A stretch of 64,000 nt of DNA from contig JAJDEW010000007.1 in NCBI GenBank assembly GCA_029259595.1, positions 1 to 64,000 on the forward strand, in the 5' to 3' direction. Below, piece by piece: positions 18,924-27,741 of the stretch (position 1 is its first letter; each line of letters begins with the position of its first letter). A program made the translations under genes and the position numbers. This stretch comes from Planctomycetota bacterium. Lineage in GTDB: Bacteria > Planctomycetota > UBA1135 > GCA-002686595. The notes below the pieces were generated by a model, which was not told the DNA's origin, did not search any database, and saw only the letters and a list, made by a program, of their open reading frames with translations.

Positions 18924-20398
18924 GCTCCGTGCCGGAGCTCGTGTTCCTGCCGCCGCGGGAAGCGCTGCAGGGAGCGACGACGCTCGTCGTCCTCGGGCCG
19001 CGCGCGCGGCTGCGTTCGGGCGACGTGCGCGCCTTGCTCCCGGAGGGTGCCGCCCCCGTCTGGGACGCGATGCTCGCGGGGCTCGAGCCGGGCGATGCCG
19101 GCGCGCGGACGACGACCTGGCTCGCCGGATCCGGACCGCGCGAGCTCGTCGTCGGTCTGCTGCCCGACGCTTGCTCCCGCCACAACGCGCCGGCCCAACC
19201 CCATGCGATCACGCGGCTCCTGCGTGGCAGCGCCGCGAAGCAGGGGCGTACCGCGGTCCTCCTGGCGCTGGCGGAACAGGAACACGCCTTCGCCGCGGGT
19301 TGCGCCGTTCCGCGCGCGTTTCCGATGTACAGCCGCAAAGGGGAGGCCAACGGGGCGGAGGTGGCGGGCTCGACCGAGGTCGCGATCGCGCTGCTCGCTC
19401 CGAACGGCGAAGAGGTCAGTGACCCTCTGCTGGCCCCCGCGGCGGAAGGGATCCGGCTCGCGGCGCGCCTCGTCGACATGCCGACCTGCGAGCTGCACAC
19501 CGATCGCTATCTCGAGGAGCTGCACCTCCTGGCGAGCTCGACGGGAGCCGCGCTCGAAGTGTTGCGCGGCGACGAGCTGGAGGCGGCCGGCTATGGCGGG
19601 CTATGGAACGTGGGCAAGGCGGCGGTCCATCCGCCGGCGCTGGCGATCCTGACGCATGCTCCGAAGGGCGCGCGGGAGACCGTGTGCTGGGTCGGCAAGG
19701 GCATCGTCTACGACACGGGCGGGCTCAGCCTGAAGGGCAAGGAGCACATGCCCGGCATGAAGGGTGACATGGGCGGCTCGGCGGCCGTGGCGGGTGCCTT
19801 TCTGGCCGCCGTTCGCGGCGGCTACCCGCACAAGCTCCACGCGCTGTTCTGCCTGGCCGAGAACGCGGTCGGTCCGGAGAGCGTACGGCCCGACGACGTG
19901 GTCCGGATGGCCTCGGGCAAGACGGTCGAGATCAACAACACCGATGCCGAAGGTCGGCTCGTGCTCGCCGACGGCGTCGCCCATGCCGGCGCTCACCTCG
20001 CGCCCGACGTGATTGTCGACCTCGCCACATTGACGGGAGCGCAGCTCGTCGCGACCGGCCGTCGGCACGCGGCGATCGTTACGAACGACGAAGAGCTCGA
20101 GCACCGCACGGTCCGTTCCGGACGTGCCTCCGGCGACCTCGTCCATCCCCTGCCGTATTGCCCCGAGTTCTTCCGCAAGGAGTTCGAGAGCAAGGTGGCC
20201 GACCTGAAGAACTCGGTGAAGGACCGCTCGAACGCGCAGTCCTCCTGCGCCGCCCAGTTCATCGCGGAGAACCTCGGGAGCTACACGGGGCCCTGGCTGC
20301 ACGTCGACCTGGCCGGTCCGGCGGGCGAGGACGAGCGGGGAACCGGCTTCGGGGTCGCCTTGCTGCTCGACTTGTTCGTGCGCTCGTCGCCGGGCTGA
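18920..20398 (+). CDS. Leucyl aminopeptidase family (M17) protein
   Basis: 492 residues from GTG 18920, overlapping the M3 peptidase stop by four bases. The C-terminal catalytic domain has the M17 signature NTDAEGRL (340-347) and the upstream metal/Lys site GKGIVYDTGGLSLK, plus GDMGGSAAVAG. The N-terminal domain is divergent. No signal peptide is seen, so it is cytoplasmic, removing N-terminal residues from peptides with two divalent metals. Co-translation with an exported endopeptidase suggests a joint peptide-utilisation role. Confidence 0.92.
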   Translation: MSSVPELVFLPPREALQGATTLVVLGPRARLRSGDVRALLPEGAAPVWDAMLAGLEPGDAGARTTTWLAGSGPRELVVGLLPDACSRHNAPAQPHAITRLLRGSAAKQGRTAVLLALAEQEHAFAAGCAVPRAFPMYSRKGEANGAEVAGSTEVAIALLAPNGEEVSDPLLAPAAEGIRLAARLVDMPTCELHTDRYLEELHLLASSTGAALEVLRGDELEAAGYGGLWNVGKAAVHPPALAILTHAPKGARETVCWVGKGIVYDTGGLSLKGKEHMPGMKGDMGGSAAVAGAFLAAVRGGYPHKLHALFCLAENAVGPESVRPDDVVRMASGKTVEINNTDAEGRLVLADGVAHAGAHLAPDVIVDLATLTGAQLVATGRRHAAIVTNDEELEHRTVRSGRASGDLVHPLPYCPEFFRKEFESKVADLKNSVKDRSNAQSSCAAQFIAENLGSYTGPWLHVDLAGPAGEDERGTGFGVALLLDLFVRSSPG

Positions 20399-20470
20399 CA
20401 CTTTCCGCACCGGACTCGTACACGTGCCGGCGCCCGGTTTCCGTAGAGGGCGCCAACCGGAGGAGATTCC

Positions 20471-21550
20471 ATGATTCCCGCACTCGTCGCTCTCGTCAGC
20501 TGTCTAGCTCCTGCGTTCCAGACACCCGCGGTCACCGACGAGGTGCTCGTGCGTGAGCTCGAGGACCTCGTCCGTCAGAAGGCCGCGGCCGGTGCCTTCT
20601 CCGGCACCGTGCTGCTGGCCAGGGACGGCGACATTCTGCTCGAGGTCGCCGTGGGGGAGGCCAGCCGCCGCTTCCACGTGCCGAACGACATCGAGACCAA
20701 GTTCAATCTGGGCTCGATGAACAAGATGTTCACGTCCGTCGCCGTGTTGCAGCTGAAGGAGCAGGACAAGCTCGAGCTCGACGATCCGATCTCGAAGTTC
20801 GTCGACGAGAGCTGGCTCCCGCGCGAGATCACGGACCGGGTGACGGTGCTCCAGCTCCTGACTCACACCTCCGGTCTCGGCAGCTACTTCAACGAGACGT
20901 ACGCGCATTCATCACGGATGAACTTCCGCGAGGTCGACGACTACAAGCCGCTCGTGCAAGGGGACACGCTCGCCTTCGAGCCGGGCCAGCGCTGGCAGTA
21001 CAGCAACACGGGCATGCTCTTGCTCGGCGTCGTGATCGAGAAGGCCTCGGGGCAGAACTACTTCGACTACATCCGCGAGCACGTCTACGCGCCGGCGGAG
21101 ATGACGAACACCGATTGCTACGACATGGACGAGCCCGTGGAGAACCTGGCGATCGGCTATTCGCCCGACGAGACCAGCTCCCGCGGCTGGCGCAACAACC
21201 TCTATGCGCACGTGATCCGGGGTGGCCCCGCGGGAGGCGGCTTCTCGACCGTGCGCGACCTCTTCCGCTTCGCCCAAGCCTTGCTGGAGGGTCGCCTGGT
21301 CTCGGTCGAGTCCCTGGACACGTTGTGGAGCGATCAAGCCGGCGCGGACTACGGCTGCGGCTTCTCCGTCGTCGATGGCCCGGCGGGCAAGGTGGTCGGG
21401 CACGGCGGGGGCTTCTCGGGCATCTCCTCGAACCTGGACCTCTGGGTCGACCAGGGCTTCGTCGTCGTGGTCCTGTCGAACCTGGACGGCGGCGCCTTCG
21501 TCATCAACGAGCCGGTGCGCGCGAAGCTGCTCTCCCTGGCCGCGCGCTGA
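20471..21550 (+). CDS. Secreted class C beta-lactamase-like serine hydrolase (S12 family)
   Basis: 359 residues, with AGGAG just before the ATG (GGAGGAGATTCC). A short signal peptide (MIPALVALVSCLAPAFQ) precedes the beta-lactamase/D-Ala-D-Ala carboxypeptidase fold: SxxK as SMNK (Ser82, Lys85), YxN as YSN (Tyr177), and a C-terminal HGGGFSG in the KTG position. The catalytic set is complete. Such proteins hydrolyse esters, D-amino-acid peptides or beta-lactams; which one cannot be told from the sequence. It stands alone, 72 bp after the aminopeptidase gene. Confidence 0.85.
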   Translation: MIPALVALVSCLAPAFQTPAVTDEVLVRELEDLVRQKAAAGAFSGTVLLARDGDILLEVAVGEASRRFHVPNDIETKFNLGSMNKMFTSVAVLQLKEQDKLELDDPISKFVDESWLPREITDRVTVLQLLTHTSGLGSYFNETYAHSSRMNFREVDDYKPLVQGDTLAFEPGQRWQYSNTGMLLLGVVIEKASGQNYFDYIREHVYAPAEMTNTDCYDMDEPVENLAIGYSPDETSSRGWRNNLYAHVIRGGPAGGGFSTVRDLFRFAQALLEGRLVSVESLDTLWSDQAGADYGCGFSVVDGPAGKVVGHGGGFSGISSNLDLWVDQGFVVVVLSNLDGGAFVINEPVRAKLLSLAAR

Positions 21551-21553
21551 GCC

Positions 21554-21814
21554 TCACTTCCCGCGCCAGGTCGCAGCGCTCACGATCGAGACGAGGTGCA
21601 GGATGGCGCCCGGAATGTAGAGCAGGAGTGGCAGGACCGCGATCGCGCCGACGGCGGCCAGCGTGTAGCACGTCCAGGTCGCGACGAAGAAGAACAGGGC
21701 CAGGAGAATCCTGGCCTGGATGAGCTGCCCGAGACCCGGCACGAAGACGTTGCACAGCGCCGCGATGACATTGCCGGTCGAGCCGGTGCGAGAGGTCGTG
21801 GTCGTCGAATTCAT
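21554..21814 (-). CDS. Small integral membrane protein
   Basis: 86 residues. Two or three hydrophobic helices (NVIAALCNVFVPGLGQLI, ILLALFFFVATWTCYTLAAVGAIAVLPLLLYIPGAI) with the small-membrane-protein phrase VPGLGQLIQAR. No catalytic residues are evident. It converges on the serine hydrolase gene with 3 bp between stops. The function is unknown. Confidence 0.65.
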   Translation of the reverse strand: MNSTTTTSRTGSTGNVIAALCNVFVPGLGQLIQARILLALFFFVATWTCYTLAAVGAIAVLPLLLYIPGAILHLVSIVSAATWRGK

Positions 21815-21986
21815 GGCGGTTTCGTTGTTGGGAATCGCGCGCAGCGGCTTTCAGCCTTGGAAGTGGTCAGCGAGCATGCCCTTCGAAGCCGGGCGACGCC
21901 ATGAGAACCGGGTCCGGCCCCCCTCGCGGGTCCTTTGGGCTCGAACGGACGTTTCCCGGGCGATTCGCATTGCCTACAGTCGGTGG

Positions 21987-23291
21987 GTGACTTTCACGCG
22001 ACGCTTTCTGGCGCTCCTCGTGGCGGGACTCCTGTCCGTCGCCCTCGGCGAAGCGTCGACCGCACGGCAGGCCGAGGCGCCGCGCGCGACCCAGGCACTC
22101 GATCACGAGCCGCTCCTGCGGGTCTTCTTGACCGAAGGCAGCGTCGTGACCGTGCAGCTCGCGGAACCCGCACGCCTGACGGGCGCCGGGCCGCCGCGGG
22201 AGGTCGGGCCCGGGACGCTGACGGCGCGGGTGCACGAGAGCGGGTGGCGCATCGACGGCAGCGAGCGACTCCTCTCCGGACCGGCGGTGCTCTCCGGCAC
22301 CGCGCGTCGAGCGGGCCAGGCCCCCTTTCGGGTCGAGGCCCTGCCGCGCTTCGGCGCGAAGCGCAGCCTGCAACTGGCCGGCGACCTCGTTCTGCAGCGC
22401 GTCGGCCAGGTCGTCCAGGTCGTCGAGCGCGTCCCGATGGAGGAGTATCTCGCGAGCGTCGTCGCCTCCGAGATGAGTCCGAAGTGGCCCGCGGGTGCGC
22501 TTGCCGCCCAGGCCATCGTCGCGCGCAGCTACGCCGCCGCACGCTGGATGGAGCGCTACGACGAACCCTGGCACCTGCACTGGCACTTCGGCGTCGACAT
22601 GGCCTACCACGGCTGGAGTGAGCGCCACGAAAGCGTCGCCAGGGCGATCGCGCCCACGCGCGGCGAAGTGCTGATCTTCCGCGGCTTTCCGGTCCTGGCC
22701 CTCTTTCATGCCAGCTCCGGCGGTCGGACCGAAGCGTTCGACCGCATCAAGCCGGGCGTGTTCGCGCCCGATGGCAAGACTCCGATCGGTACGGCCATGC
22801 CCGTCGTCGACGACGCGGCCGCCTTGCCGGGCGCCGCGGGCCTCGAGCTCTCGGCCTCGCACGGAAACTGGAAGGCGGACATCCCGCTGCCCGAGGTGAC
22901 CGCCGCGCTGCAGGCCTGGTCGAAGGAAGCGGCCTACCGACCGCAATTCGGAGCGGTCGAGGCGGTCTCGGTCGAAGAACGTCACACCGACTCGGGGCGC
23001 GTGGCGACGGTCAGCATCCGCCACCGTCTCGACGGCAGGGAACGCTTTCAGTGGATGGCGGCGACCGACTTCCGTCTGGCGGTGAATCCGGTCCGCATCC
23101 GCTCGCTCTTCTGGGAGCGTTGCGTGGTGGCCTCCAAGGCGCCCGGCTATCTGGTGCTGGAAGGGCGCGGCTTCGGTCATGGTTGCGGACTCTCGCAAGT
23201 GAGCGCGTGGTACCTGGCGCGGCGCGGTGATTCGCCCGAAGCGATCGTGGCGCGCTTCTATGCCGGAGCGAAGATCGAAAAGCGCTATTGA
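21987..23291 (+). CDS. SpoIID/LytB-domain protein
   Basis: 434 residues from GTG 21987, giving a signal peptide (FLALLVAGLLSVALGEAS). The SpoIID/LytB domain is clear: VPMEEYLASVVASEMSPKWPAGALAAQAIVARSYA, then FHASSGGRT and GRGFGHGCGLSQVSA near the end. In Bacillus SpoIID is a peptidoglycan lytic transglycosylase; in non-spore-formers the domain is found in LytB-type amidase enhancers and related wall proteins. A role in cell-wall remodelling is inferred. Confidence 0.85.
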   Translation: MTFTRRFLALLVAGLLSVALGEASTARQAEAPRATQALDHEPLLRVFLTEGSVVTVQLAEPARLTGAGPPREVGPGTLTARVHESGWRIDGSERLLSGPAVLSGTARRAGQAPFRVEALPRFGAKRSLQLAGDLVLQRVGQVVQVVERVPMEEYLASVVASEMSPKWPAGALAAQAIVARSYAAARWMERYDEPWHLHWHFGVDMAYHGWSERHESVARAIAPTRGEVLIFRGFPVLALFHASSGGRTEAFDRIKPGVFAPDGKTPIGTAMPVVDDAAALPGAAGLELSASHGNWKADIPLPEVTAALQAWSKEAAYRPQFGAVEAVSVEERHTDSGRVATVSIRHRLDGRERFQWMAATDFRLAVNPVRIRSLFWERCVVASKAPGYLVLEGRGFGHGCGLSQVSAWYLARRGDSPEAIVARFYAGAKIEKRY

Positions 23292-23476
23292 GCCTTCTGG
23301 AAGCGAGCGCCAGATGCCAGGGCGTCTCGAGGCGTCGCAGCAACAGTGGAAGACCTCGTCGGGGCTCCGAAGGACGCTCTCGACCGGCTCCTGGGCCGTC
23401 ACGGCCGGGTTTCTTGGACCGTACCCCGGTACGTGCTACGCTCCCGCGCTTTCCCCTCCACACGCCCGATCGAACC

Positions 23477-23917
23477 ATGCCGAATATCGCCACCGTCCTG
23501 AAGGACGAGATTCGCCGCCTCGCGAAGAAGGAGGCGAAGTTGCAGCTCTCCGAACTGCGCGCTGCGACGACCCGCCACCGCAAGGACATCGCTTCTCTCA
23601 AGCGCACCCTCAGCCAGCAAGAACGACTCATCCAGCGTCTCCAGAAGGGAGCCGGAGCCCCGCGCAAGTCGACTGCCGCGGCCGCCACGTCGGACGGCCC
23701 CGAGGTGCGCTTCTCGCCCGCCTGGGTGAAGAACCACCGGGCCAAGCTCGAGCTCTCCGCGGCCGACTACGCCGCGCTCATCGGGGTCTCGCCACTCACG
23801 GTCTACAACTGGGAGAAGGGACGCTCTCGCCCGCAGAAGCGCCAACTCCTGGCCTGGTCCAAGGTGCGCCAGCTCGGCAAGCGCGAGGCGTGGAAAGCGC
23901 TCGAAGAGCTCGAGTGA
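23477..23917 (+). CDS. Helix-turn-helix DNA-binding protein with coiled-coil N terminus
   Basis: 146 residues from ATG 23477. Residues 5-60 are charged and helical (KDEIRRLAKKEAKLQL, ASLKRTLSQQERLIQRL). The C-terminal part is an XRE-type HTH: LSAADYAALIGVSPLTVYNWEKG, with RSRPQKRQ after it. Its stop overlaps the GTG of the lipoprotein gene (GTGA), suggesting a two-gene unit. It is probably a transcription regulator or a nucleoid-type protein; targets are unknown. Confidence 0.75.
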   Translation: MPNIATVLKDEIRRLAKKEAKLQLSELRAATTRHRKDIASLKRTLSQQERLIQRLQKGAGAPRKSTAAAATSDGPEVRFSPAWVKNHRAKLELSAADYAALIGVSPLTVYNWEKGRSRPQKRQLLAWSKVRQLGKREAWKALEELE

Positions 23918-24357
23918 CGCGGGTCGCGGCCGGGGCCCTGATCCATCTCCGGACCGCGGCTCTGCTCGGCACCTTGCTCGGCTTCCTGCCGGCCTGTCGC
24001 GGCGGGCAGGACGACCCACCGATCGTGGCCTCGACGAAGGTGGTCGAGCCGCGCTGGCCCGACGTCGTCGCGGCGCGGGCGACCCGCGCCGCCGACGGGA
24101 GTTGGCGTTTCGACGTCACGCTGAGCTCGCCCTACGACACGCCCGAGCGCTACGCCGACGCCTGGCGCATCCTTGGCCCGGACGACGAGCAGCTGGGGAT
24201 CCGCATCCTCACCCATGACCACGCCCACGAGCAGCCCTTCACACGTTCGCTCGAGGGGGTCCGTCTGGCGTCCGGCCTGGAGGCCGTCGTCGTGCAAGGG
24301 CGCGATGCGGTCAGCGGCTGGGGTGGGCGAACCGTCACGGTGACGCTCGAGCGCTAG
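23914..24357 (+). CDS. Small lipoprotein of unknown function
   Basis: 147 residues from GTG 23914, overlapping the preceding HTH gene by four bases. The N terminus ends in a lipobox-like LPAC. The mature part has a beta-sandwich feel (WRFDVTLSSPYDTPERYADAWRIL, GLEAVVVQGRDAVSGWGGRTVTVTL) with a conserved-looking HDHAHEQPF. No family is recognised with certainty. Confidence 0.6.
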   Translation: MTRVAAGALIHLRTAALLGTLLGFLPACRGGQDDPPIVASTKVVEPRWPDVVAARATRAADGSWRFDVTLSSPYDTPERYADAWRILGPDDEQLGIRILTHDHAHEQPFTRSLEGVRLASGLEAVVVQGRDAVSGWGGRTVTVTLER

Positions 24358-24361
24358 CTGT

Positions 24362-24415
24362 CCGATGAAATAGTGCTTCGGACGCGTACAGCGCGCCGGA
24401 TGATTTTTTCATCGG
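24362..24415. repeat. 9-bp inverted repeat after the lipoprotein gene
   Basis: CCGATGAAA at 24362-24370 is matched by TTTCATCGG at 24407-24415, 36 nt apart, within the otherwise gene-free 261 bp before the MarR gene. The second arm includes a run of six T. It could be part of a transcription terminator or an operator pair. Confidence 0.4.
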
Positions 24416-24593
24416 GCTGCTAGGTTCGCGTCGCCTTCGCAGAGCGGTCCGAAGCACACGAGCGGTCGCGGTGGTCGGGTTCGGTGCGCCGATCCGGGTG
24501 GGCAACGGTCCTCGTTCAGGGCTGGAGAAACAGAGCCAAGCCGAGTCCCTCCGAGCTTGCCGGATTCCGGAGTCACGCCACCTTGCAGGCCAA

Positions 24594-24611
24594 CTGTTAG
24601 CGTGCTAACAG
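24594..24611. promoter_or_regulatory. MarR-type operator palindrome
   Basis: A perfect inverted repeat, CTGTTAGC then GT then GCTAACAG, ends 7 bp before the ATG of the MarR gene at 24619. Position and symmetry fit autorepression by the MarR protein, whose dimers bind palindromes of this size. It is the only palindrome of this quality in the promoter region. Confidence 0.75.
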
Positions 24612-24618
24612 ATTCTCC

Positions 24619-25083
24619 ATGGCCGACCGACCCGACCGCGATCCCCTCCGCTCCGAGCTCGAAGGGCTGCCGTGCTTCTGGCTCTATCTGGGCTGGCGGC
24701 GGGCGCAGGCCTTCTACCGGCCGTACCTGGAGGAGGGTACGAACCCGCAGCGCATGTACGTGCTGGGACTCGTGGCGCAGAACGGCGAGCTGGGAGTGAC
24801 GGCGCTGGCCCGGGCCCTCGACCTGGACGTGGGCACGGTCTCCGGCCTCCTGTCGCGGATGGAGCGCGAGGGGCTGGTCGAGCGGCGGCGTGCGGCCGAG
24901 AACCGGCTCGAGGTCCGTGTTCGCATGACGCCTGCGGGTCGGGCGCGCTATCGGCGCGTCGCGGCAGCGCTCGAAGCGGTCGACGCGCGCTTGCTGCGGG
25001 CGCTGAAGCCCAGGGACGTCGCGACCTTGAAGAGGATCGCGGAGACGCTGAGCCGAGAGACCGCAACAAAGGAAAGCTCATGA
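24619..25083 (+). CDS. MarR-family transcription regulator
   Basis: 154 residues. The winged HTH is typical: LGVTALARALDLDVGTVSGLLSRMEREGLVERR with the wing at ENRLEVRVRMTPAGR. Flanking helices would form the dimer interface. The perfect 18-bp palindrome just upstream is a likely autoregulatory operator. Its stop overlaps the start of the SnoaL-like gene (ATGA at 25080-25083), so it controls that gene as well. The inducer is unknown. Confidence 0.9.
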   Translation: MADRPDRDPLRSELEGLPCFWLYLGWRRAQAFYRPYLEEGTNPQRMYVLGLVAQNGELGVTALARALDLDVGTVSGLLSRMEREGLVERRRAAENRLEVRVRMTPAGRARYRRVAAALEAVDARLLRALKPRDVATLKRIAETLSRETATKESS

Positions 25084-25514
25084 ACGATCCTGCAACGAAT
25101 ACGGAGCGCTCGGCCGACGTCGTGCGCCGCATGTACGCGGCCTTCGCCACGCGCGACGAGACGACCCTGCGCGAGCTGATCGACGCCGACGTGGAGTGGA
25201 ACCAATGCGAGGGCTTCCCCGGCGGGGCCCGGCGGCGGGGACGCGAGGCGGTCTTCGCGAGCGTCTTCGCGGGCAACCGCTCGATCTGGGAAGGCTTCGG
25301 CGCACCGGTGCACGAGCTGATCGCGAGCGGTGAGCGCGTCGTCGCCCTCGGCCACTACGAGGGCACCCACGTCGAGACGAACAAGTCGATGCGCTCCGAC
25401 TTCGCCCACGTCTACAGCGTGCGAAATGGACGGATCGTTCGCTTCGACCAGATCGCCGACACGGCCGTGATGGTCGCGGCGATGCGGACCAGCGGCGAAC
25501 CGGATCCTGCGTGA
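25080..25514 (+). CDS. SnoaL-like (NTF2-fold) protein
   Basis: 144 residues. It shows the pattern of SnoaL-like ketosteroid isomerase-related proteins: VRRMYAAFATRDETTLRELIDADVEW, then VFAGNRSIWEGF, ERVVALGHYEGTHVETNKSM and FAHVYSVRNGRIVRFDQIADT. These proteins are often found with MarR regulators and handle small organic compounds, or have no known activity. It is translationally coupled to the MarR gene. Confidence 0.8.
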   Translation: MNDPATNTERSADVVRRMYAAFATRDETTLRELIDADVEWNQCEGFPGGARRRGREAVFASVFAGNRSIWEGFGAPVHELIASGERVVALGHYEGTHVETNKSMRSDFAHVYSVRNGRIVRFDQIADTAVMVAAMRTSGEPDPA

Positions 25515-25640
25515 GCGATCGCAGCTGGCCCGTTGTGTCGTGGCGCGCGAGCGCCAGAATGGGACCATGCAGCGCAGTCCTACGGTCCCGATCTTCGACG
25601 AGCGGGCGACGCGGTCCGGGCCTTCCGTGAGGCGGCTGGA

Positions 25641-26405
25641 ATGAGGAGCCTGCGCACACGCCTCGTCGCGGCGGTCTCAATGCCGGCGCGGGACACCCTG
25701 GCCGCTCTGAACGCCGCGGTCGAGCGGGGCTTCGTGGGTCTCGGCCTTCTGTTGCTCGGGCTCGTGGCGGGCTGGTTCGTCTACGTGCCGATCCACGAGC
25801 TCTTGCACGCGGCCGGTTGCGTCGCGACCGGCGGCACGATCAGTCAGCTCGAGATCGACGGCAAGTACGGCGGCGCCCTGCTCGCCCGCGTGTTTCCATT
25901 CGTCGTTTCCGGCAGCGAATACGCCGGCCGCCTGTCGGGCTTCGACACGCGCGGCAACGACGCGATCTACTTCGCGACCGACTTCGCGCCCTACCTCTTG
26001 ACTCTCTGGCCGGGCGTTTGGGCGCTGCGCCGCGCAGCCCGCCGCAAGCACGCCTTCTGGACCGCGTGGTGGCTGCCCTGGGCCTTGGCGCCGTTCGTGT
26101 CCCTGATCGGCGACGCCTACGAGATCGGCTCGCTCCTGCTCACGCGCCTGCCGCCCTGGTCCGCGCTCGAGCCGCGCACGACGATCCTGGGCGACGACGT
26201 GTTCCTGGTGGCGGAGGGCTTGCGCGCGGCGGGCGCAGGCGGCGTGGCGTGGTCGGGCCTCGTGCTCGCGTTCGCGCTCGGGACCGCCTGGGCGCTGGCA
26301 ACCTACGCGCTGGCCGCGGCCCTGGCGCGACGCCTCGCGCAACCGGATCCGGCCGATCTCGCGACCCTGCTCGGGCCGCCGCCCAGGCGACGGGACGCCG
26401 GGTAG
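25641..26405 (+). CDS. Membrane protein with intramembrane metalloprotease-like HExxH motif
   Basis: 254 residues from ATG 25641. The first transmembrane helix runs into IHELLHAAGCVATGG, an HExxH zinc motif at a membrane edge as in M50/DUF3267-type proteins. Three further hydrophobic segments follow (DFAPYLLTLWPGVWAL, AWWLPWALAPFVSLIGDAYEI and the last, AWSGLVLAFALGTAWALATYAL). A possible third ligand is the Asp in GDAYEIGS. A site-2-protease-like role is plausible but unproven. It converges on the exosortase operon with 3 bp between stops. Confidence 0.6.
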   Translation: MRSLRTRLVAAVSMPARDTLAALNAAVERGFVGLGLLLLGLVAGWFVYVPIHELLHAAGCVATGGTISQLEIDGKYGGALLARVFPFVVSGSEYAGRLSGFDTRGNDAIYFATDFAPYLLTLWPGVWALRRAARRKHAFWTAWWLPWALAPFVSLIGDAYEIGSLLLTRLPPWSALEPRTTILGDDVFLVAEGLRAAGAGGVAWSGLVLAFALGTAWALATYALAAALARRLAQPDPADLATLLGPPPRRRDAG

Positions 26406-26408
26406 GGC

Positions 26409-27065
26409 TCAGGCCCCGTCAGAAGCGGTCGCCGTGTCCTGCGCCAGCCAGGTCAGGTTCTCGCTCTCGCGGTAGGTGACGAGGCCCCAGATCAGAAGCG
26501 GCACGACGTAGGCCGGGAAGAGCTCCTTGCTGATCGTCTGGTAGGCGAAGGACTGGATGCGGAACAAGGTTTCGCCCGGGTGGAAGGCCGCGAGCGGCGT
26601 GGGTTGGCTCAAGGCGTCGAGCACGAGCAGCGCGAGCCGCAAGAAGACGAAGGCCTGGACCAGGAGGAAGCCGATCGCCAGCGCGCGGAAGCGGCTGCGC
26701 CACGCGAGCGGGGTCCACAGCGCCAGCGCCAGGAAGAGCGCCGTCGAAACGTAGCCGTACCAGCCCGAACTGAGGGGCTTCTCGCCCTTCAGGTTGCGGC
26801 CCTGGTAGGTGTCGCGCTGGTTGATGAGCACGAGCTCCGTATCGTGCATCTGCCCGGCGCTGAAGGCGTCGGTCGTTTTCGCGAACGACTTCATCCGGAT
26901 GTCGATGTCGGGGTAGACGACGCGCAGGGCGGGCGGAAAGGCGCTGCGAAACGCGTGGGCGTAGAGCGTCGGCAAACCCGTGGCTCCGAGCATCGACACA
27001 CCGAAGAACACCAGCACTCCGGTGAGCCGTAACAGGACCCGCTTAGCGAGCTGGCGGCGGTCCAT
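26409..27065 (-). CDS. Exosortase-associated membrane protein
   Basis: 218 residues. An N-terminal membrane helix (LTGVLVFFGVSMLGATGLPTL), an extracytoplasmic segment to about residue 100, then three more helices. Its start lies 23 bp inside the end of the exosortase gene, so both are in one transcript and probably one complex. No family name can be given with certainty. The context suggests it assists sorting or processing of IPTL-CTERM proteins. Confidence 0.65.
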   Translation of the reverse strand: MDRRQLAKRVLLRLTGVLVFFGVSMLGATGLPTLYAHAFRSAFPPALRVVYPDIDIRMKSFAKTTDAFSAGQMHDTELVLINQRDTYQGRNLKGEKPLSSGWYGYVSTALFLALALWTPLAWRSRFRALAIGFLLVQAFVFLRLALLVLDALSQPTPLAAFHPGETLFRIQSFAYQTISKELFPAYVVPLLIWGLVTYRESENLTWLAQDTATASDGA

Positions 27066-27663
27066 CGGAACCCTTCTCGGGTATGCGCAGCGCCCAGAGT
27101 GCCCACAGGGCCCACAGGAAGAGCGCGATGAAGATGAAGATCGTTTGCCACACGTCGACGTGCATCATGTGGAAGAAGTCGGGGTAGTGGACGCCGATGA
27201 AGTACAGCGACACGATCCGCAGCAGGTTCAACGCGAGCAGGATGGCCGTGCCCGCCAGGCCGCCCTGGACCTTCGCCTTGCGGGACGACGGCAGCGCGAT
27301 CATCGCCGCGAGGAACAACATGATCGGTTGCAGGCCGTCGCAGCCGCGCGCCACCTCCATCGTGAACACGCTGGAGCGGATGATCTGGCCGTCCGTGCGC
27401 ACGTCGGCGCCGAACAGCCGCAAGAGCGCGGCGCTGGCCTCGGCGTTCGCGTTCAGGTAGTGAGGGAACAGGTCGTCCTTGACGAGCGGCGTCACCCACA
27501 CGAGGTAGAAGGCGACCATGATCGCCGAGAACACCCCGAAGAAGCGCACGACGAGGCGTTTCGCACGCAGCTTGGCGGCTTCCCGACGAGCTGCCAGTTG
27601 TTCGAGTGAGGGCTTGCCCGCGCCCTCCGGCGCGTCTCCGTGTTCGGTCGTGTCGTCGCTCAT
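27043..27663 (-). CDS. xrtH: Exosortase H (IPTLxxWG-CTERM-specific cysteine transpeptidase)
   Basis: 206 residues with four to five membrane helices. The exosortase catalytic set is visible: Cys108 in EVARGCDGLQP, Arg149 in LNLLRIVSLYFIG, and His168 in FHMMHVDVW. Length and the MMHVDVWQTIFIF ending match the XrtH type, which recognises proteins ending in IPTLxxWG plus a membrane helix. Such a protein is encoded 2.9 kb away at 30547-31272. The enzyme should cut the substrate at the membrane and pass it to another acceptor. It precedes an overlapping membrane protein gene. Confidence 0.85.
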   Translation of the reverse strand: MSDDTTEHGDAPEGAGKPSLEQLAARREAAKLRAKRLVVRFFGVFSAIMVAFYLVWVTPLVKDDLFPHYLNANAEASAALLRLFGADVRTDGQIIRSSVFTMEVARGCDGLQPIMLFLAAMIALPSSRKAKVQGGLAGTAILLALNLLRIVSLYFIGVHYPDFFHMMHVDVWQTIFIFIALFLWALWALWALRIPEKGSDGPPPAR

Positions 27664-27741
27664 GCGTTCGCTCGGGCGGAGATGCTACCACCGGCTCGCG
27701 AGCACGACGAGGACCGACCGTTGCGCGGATGGATCGTCGCT

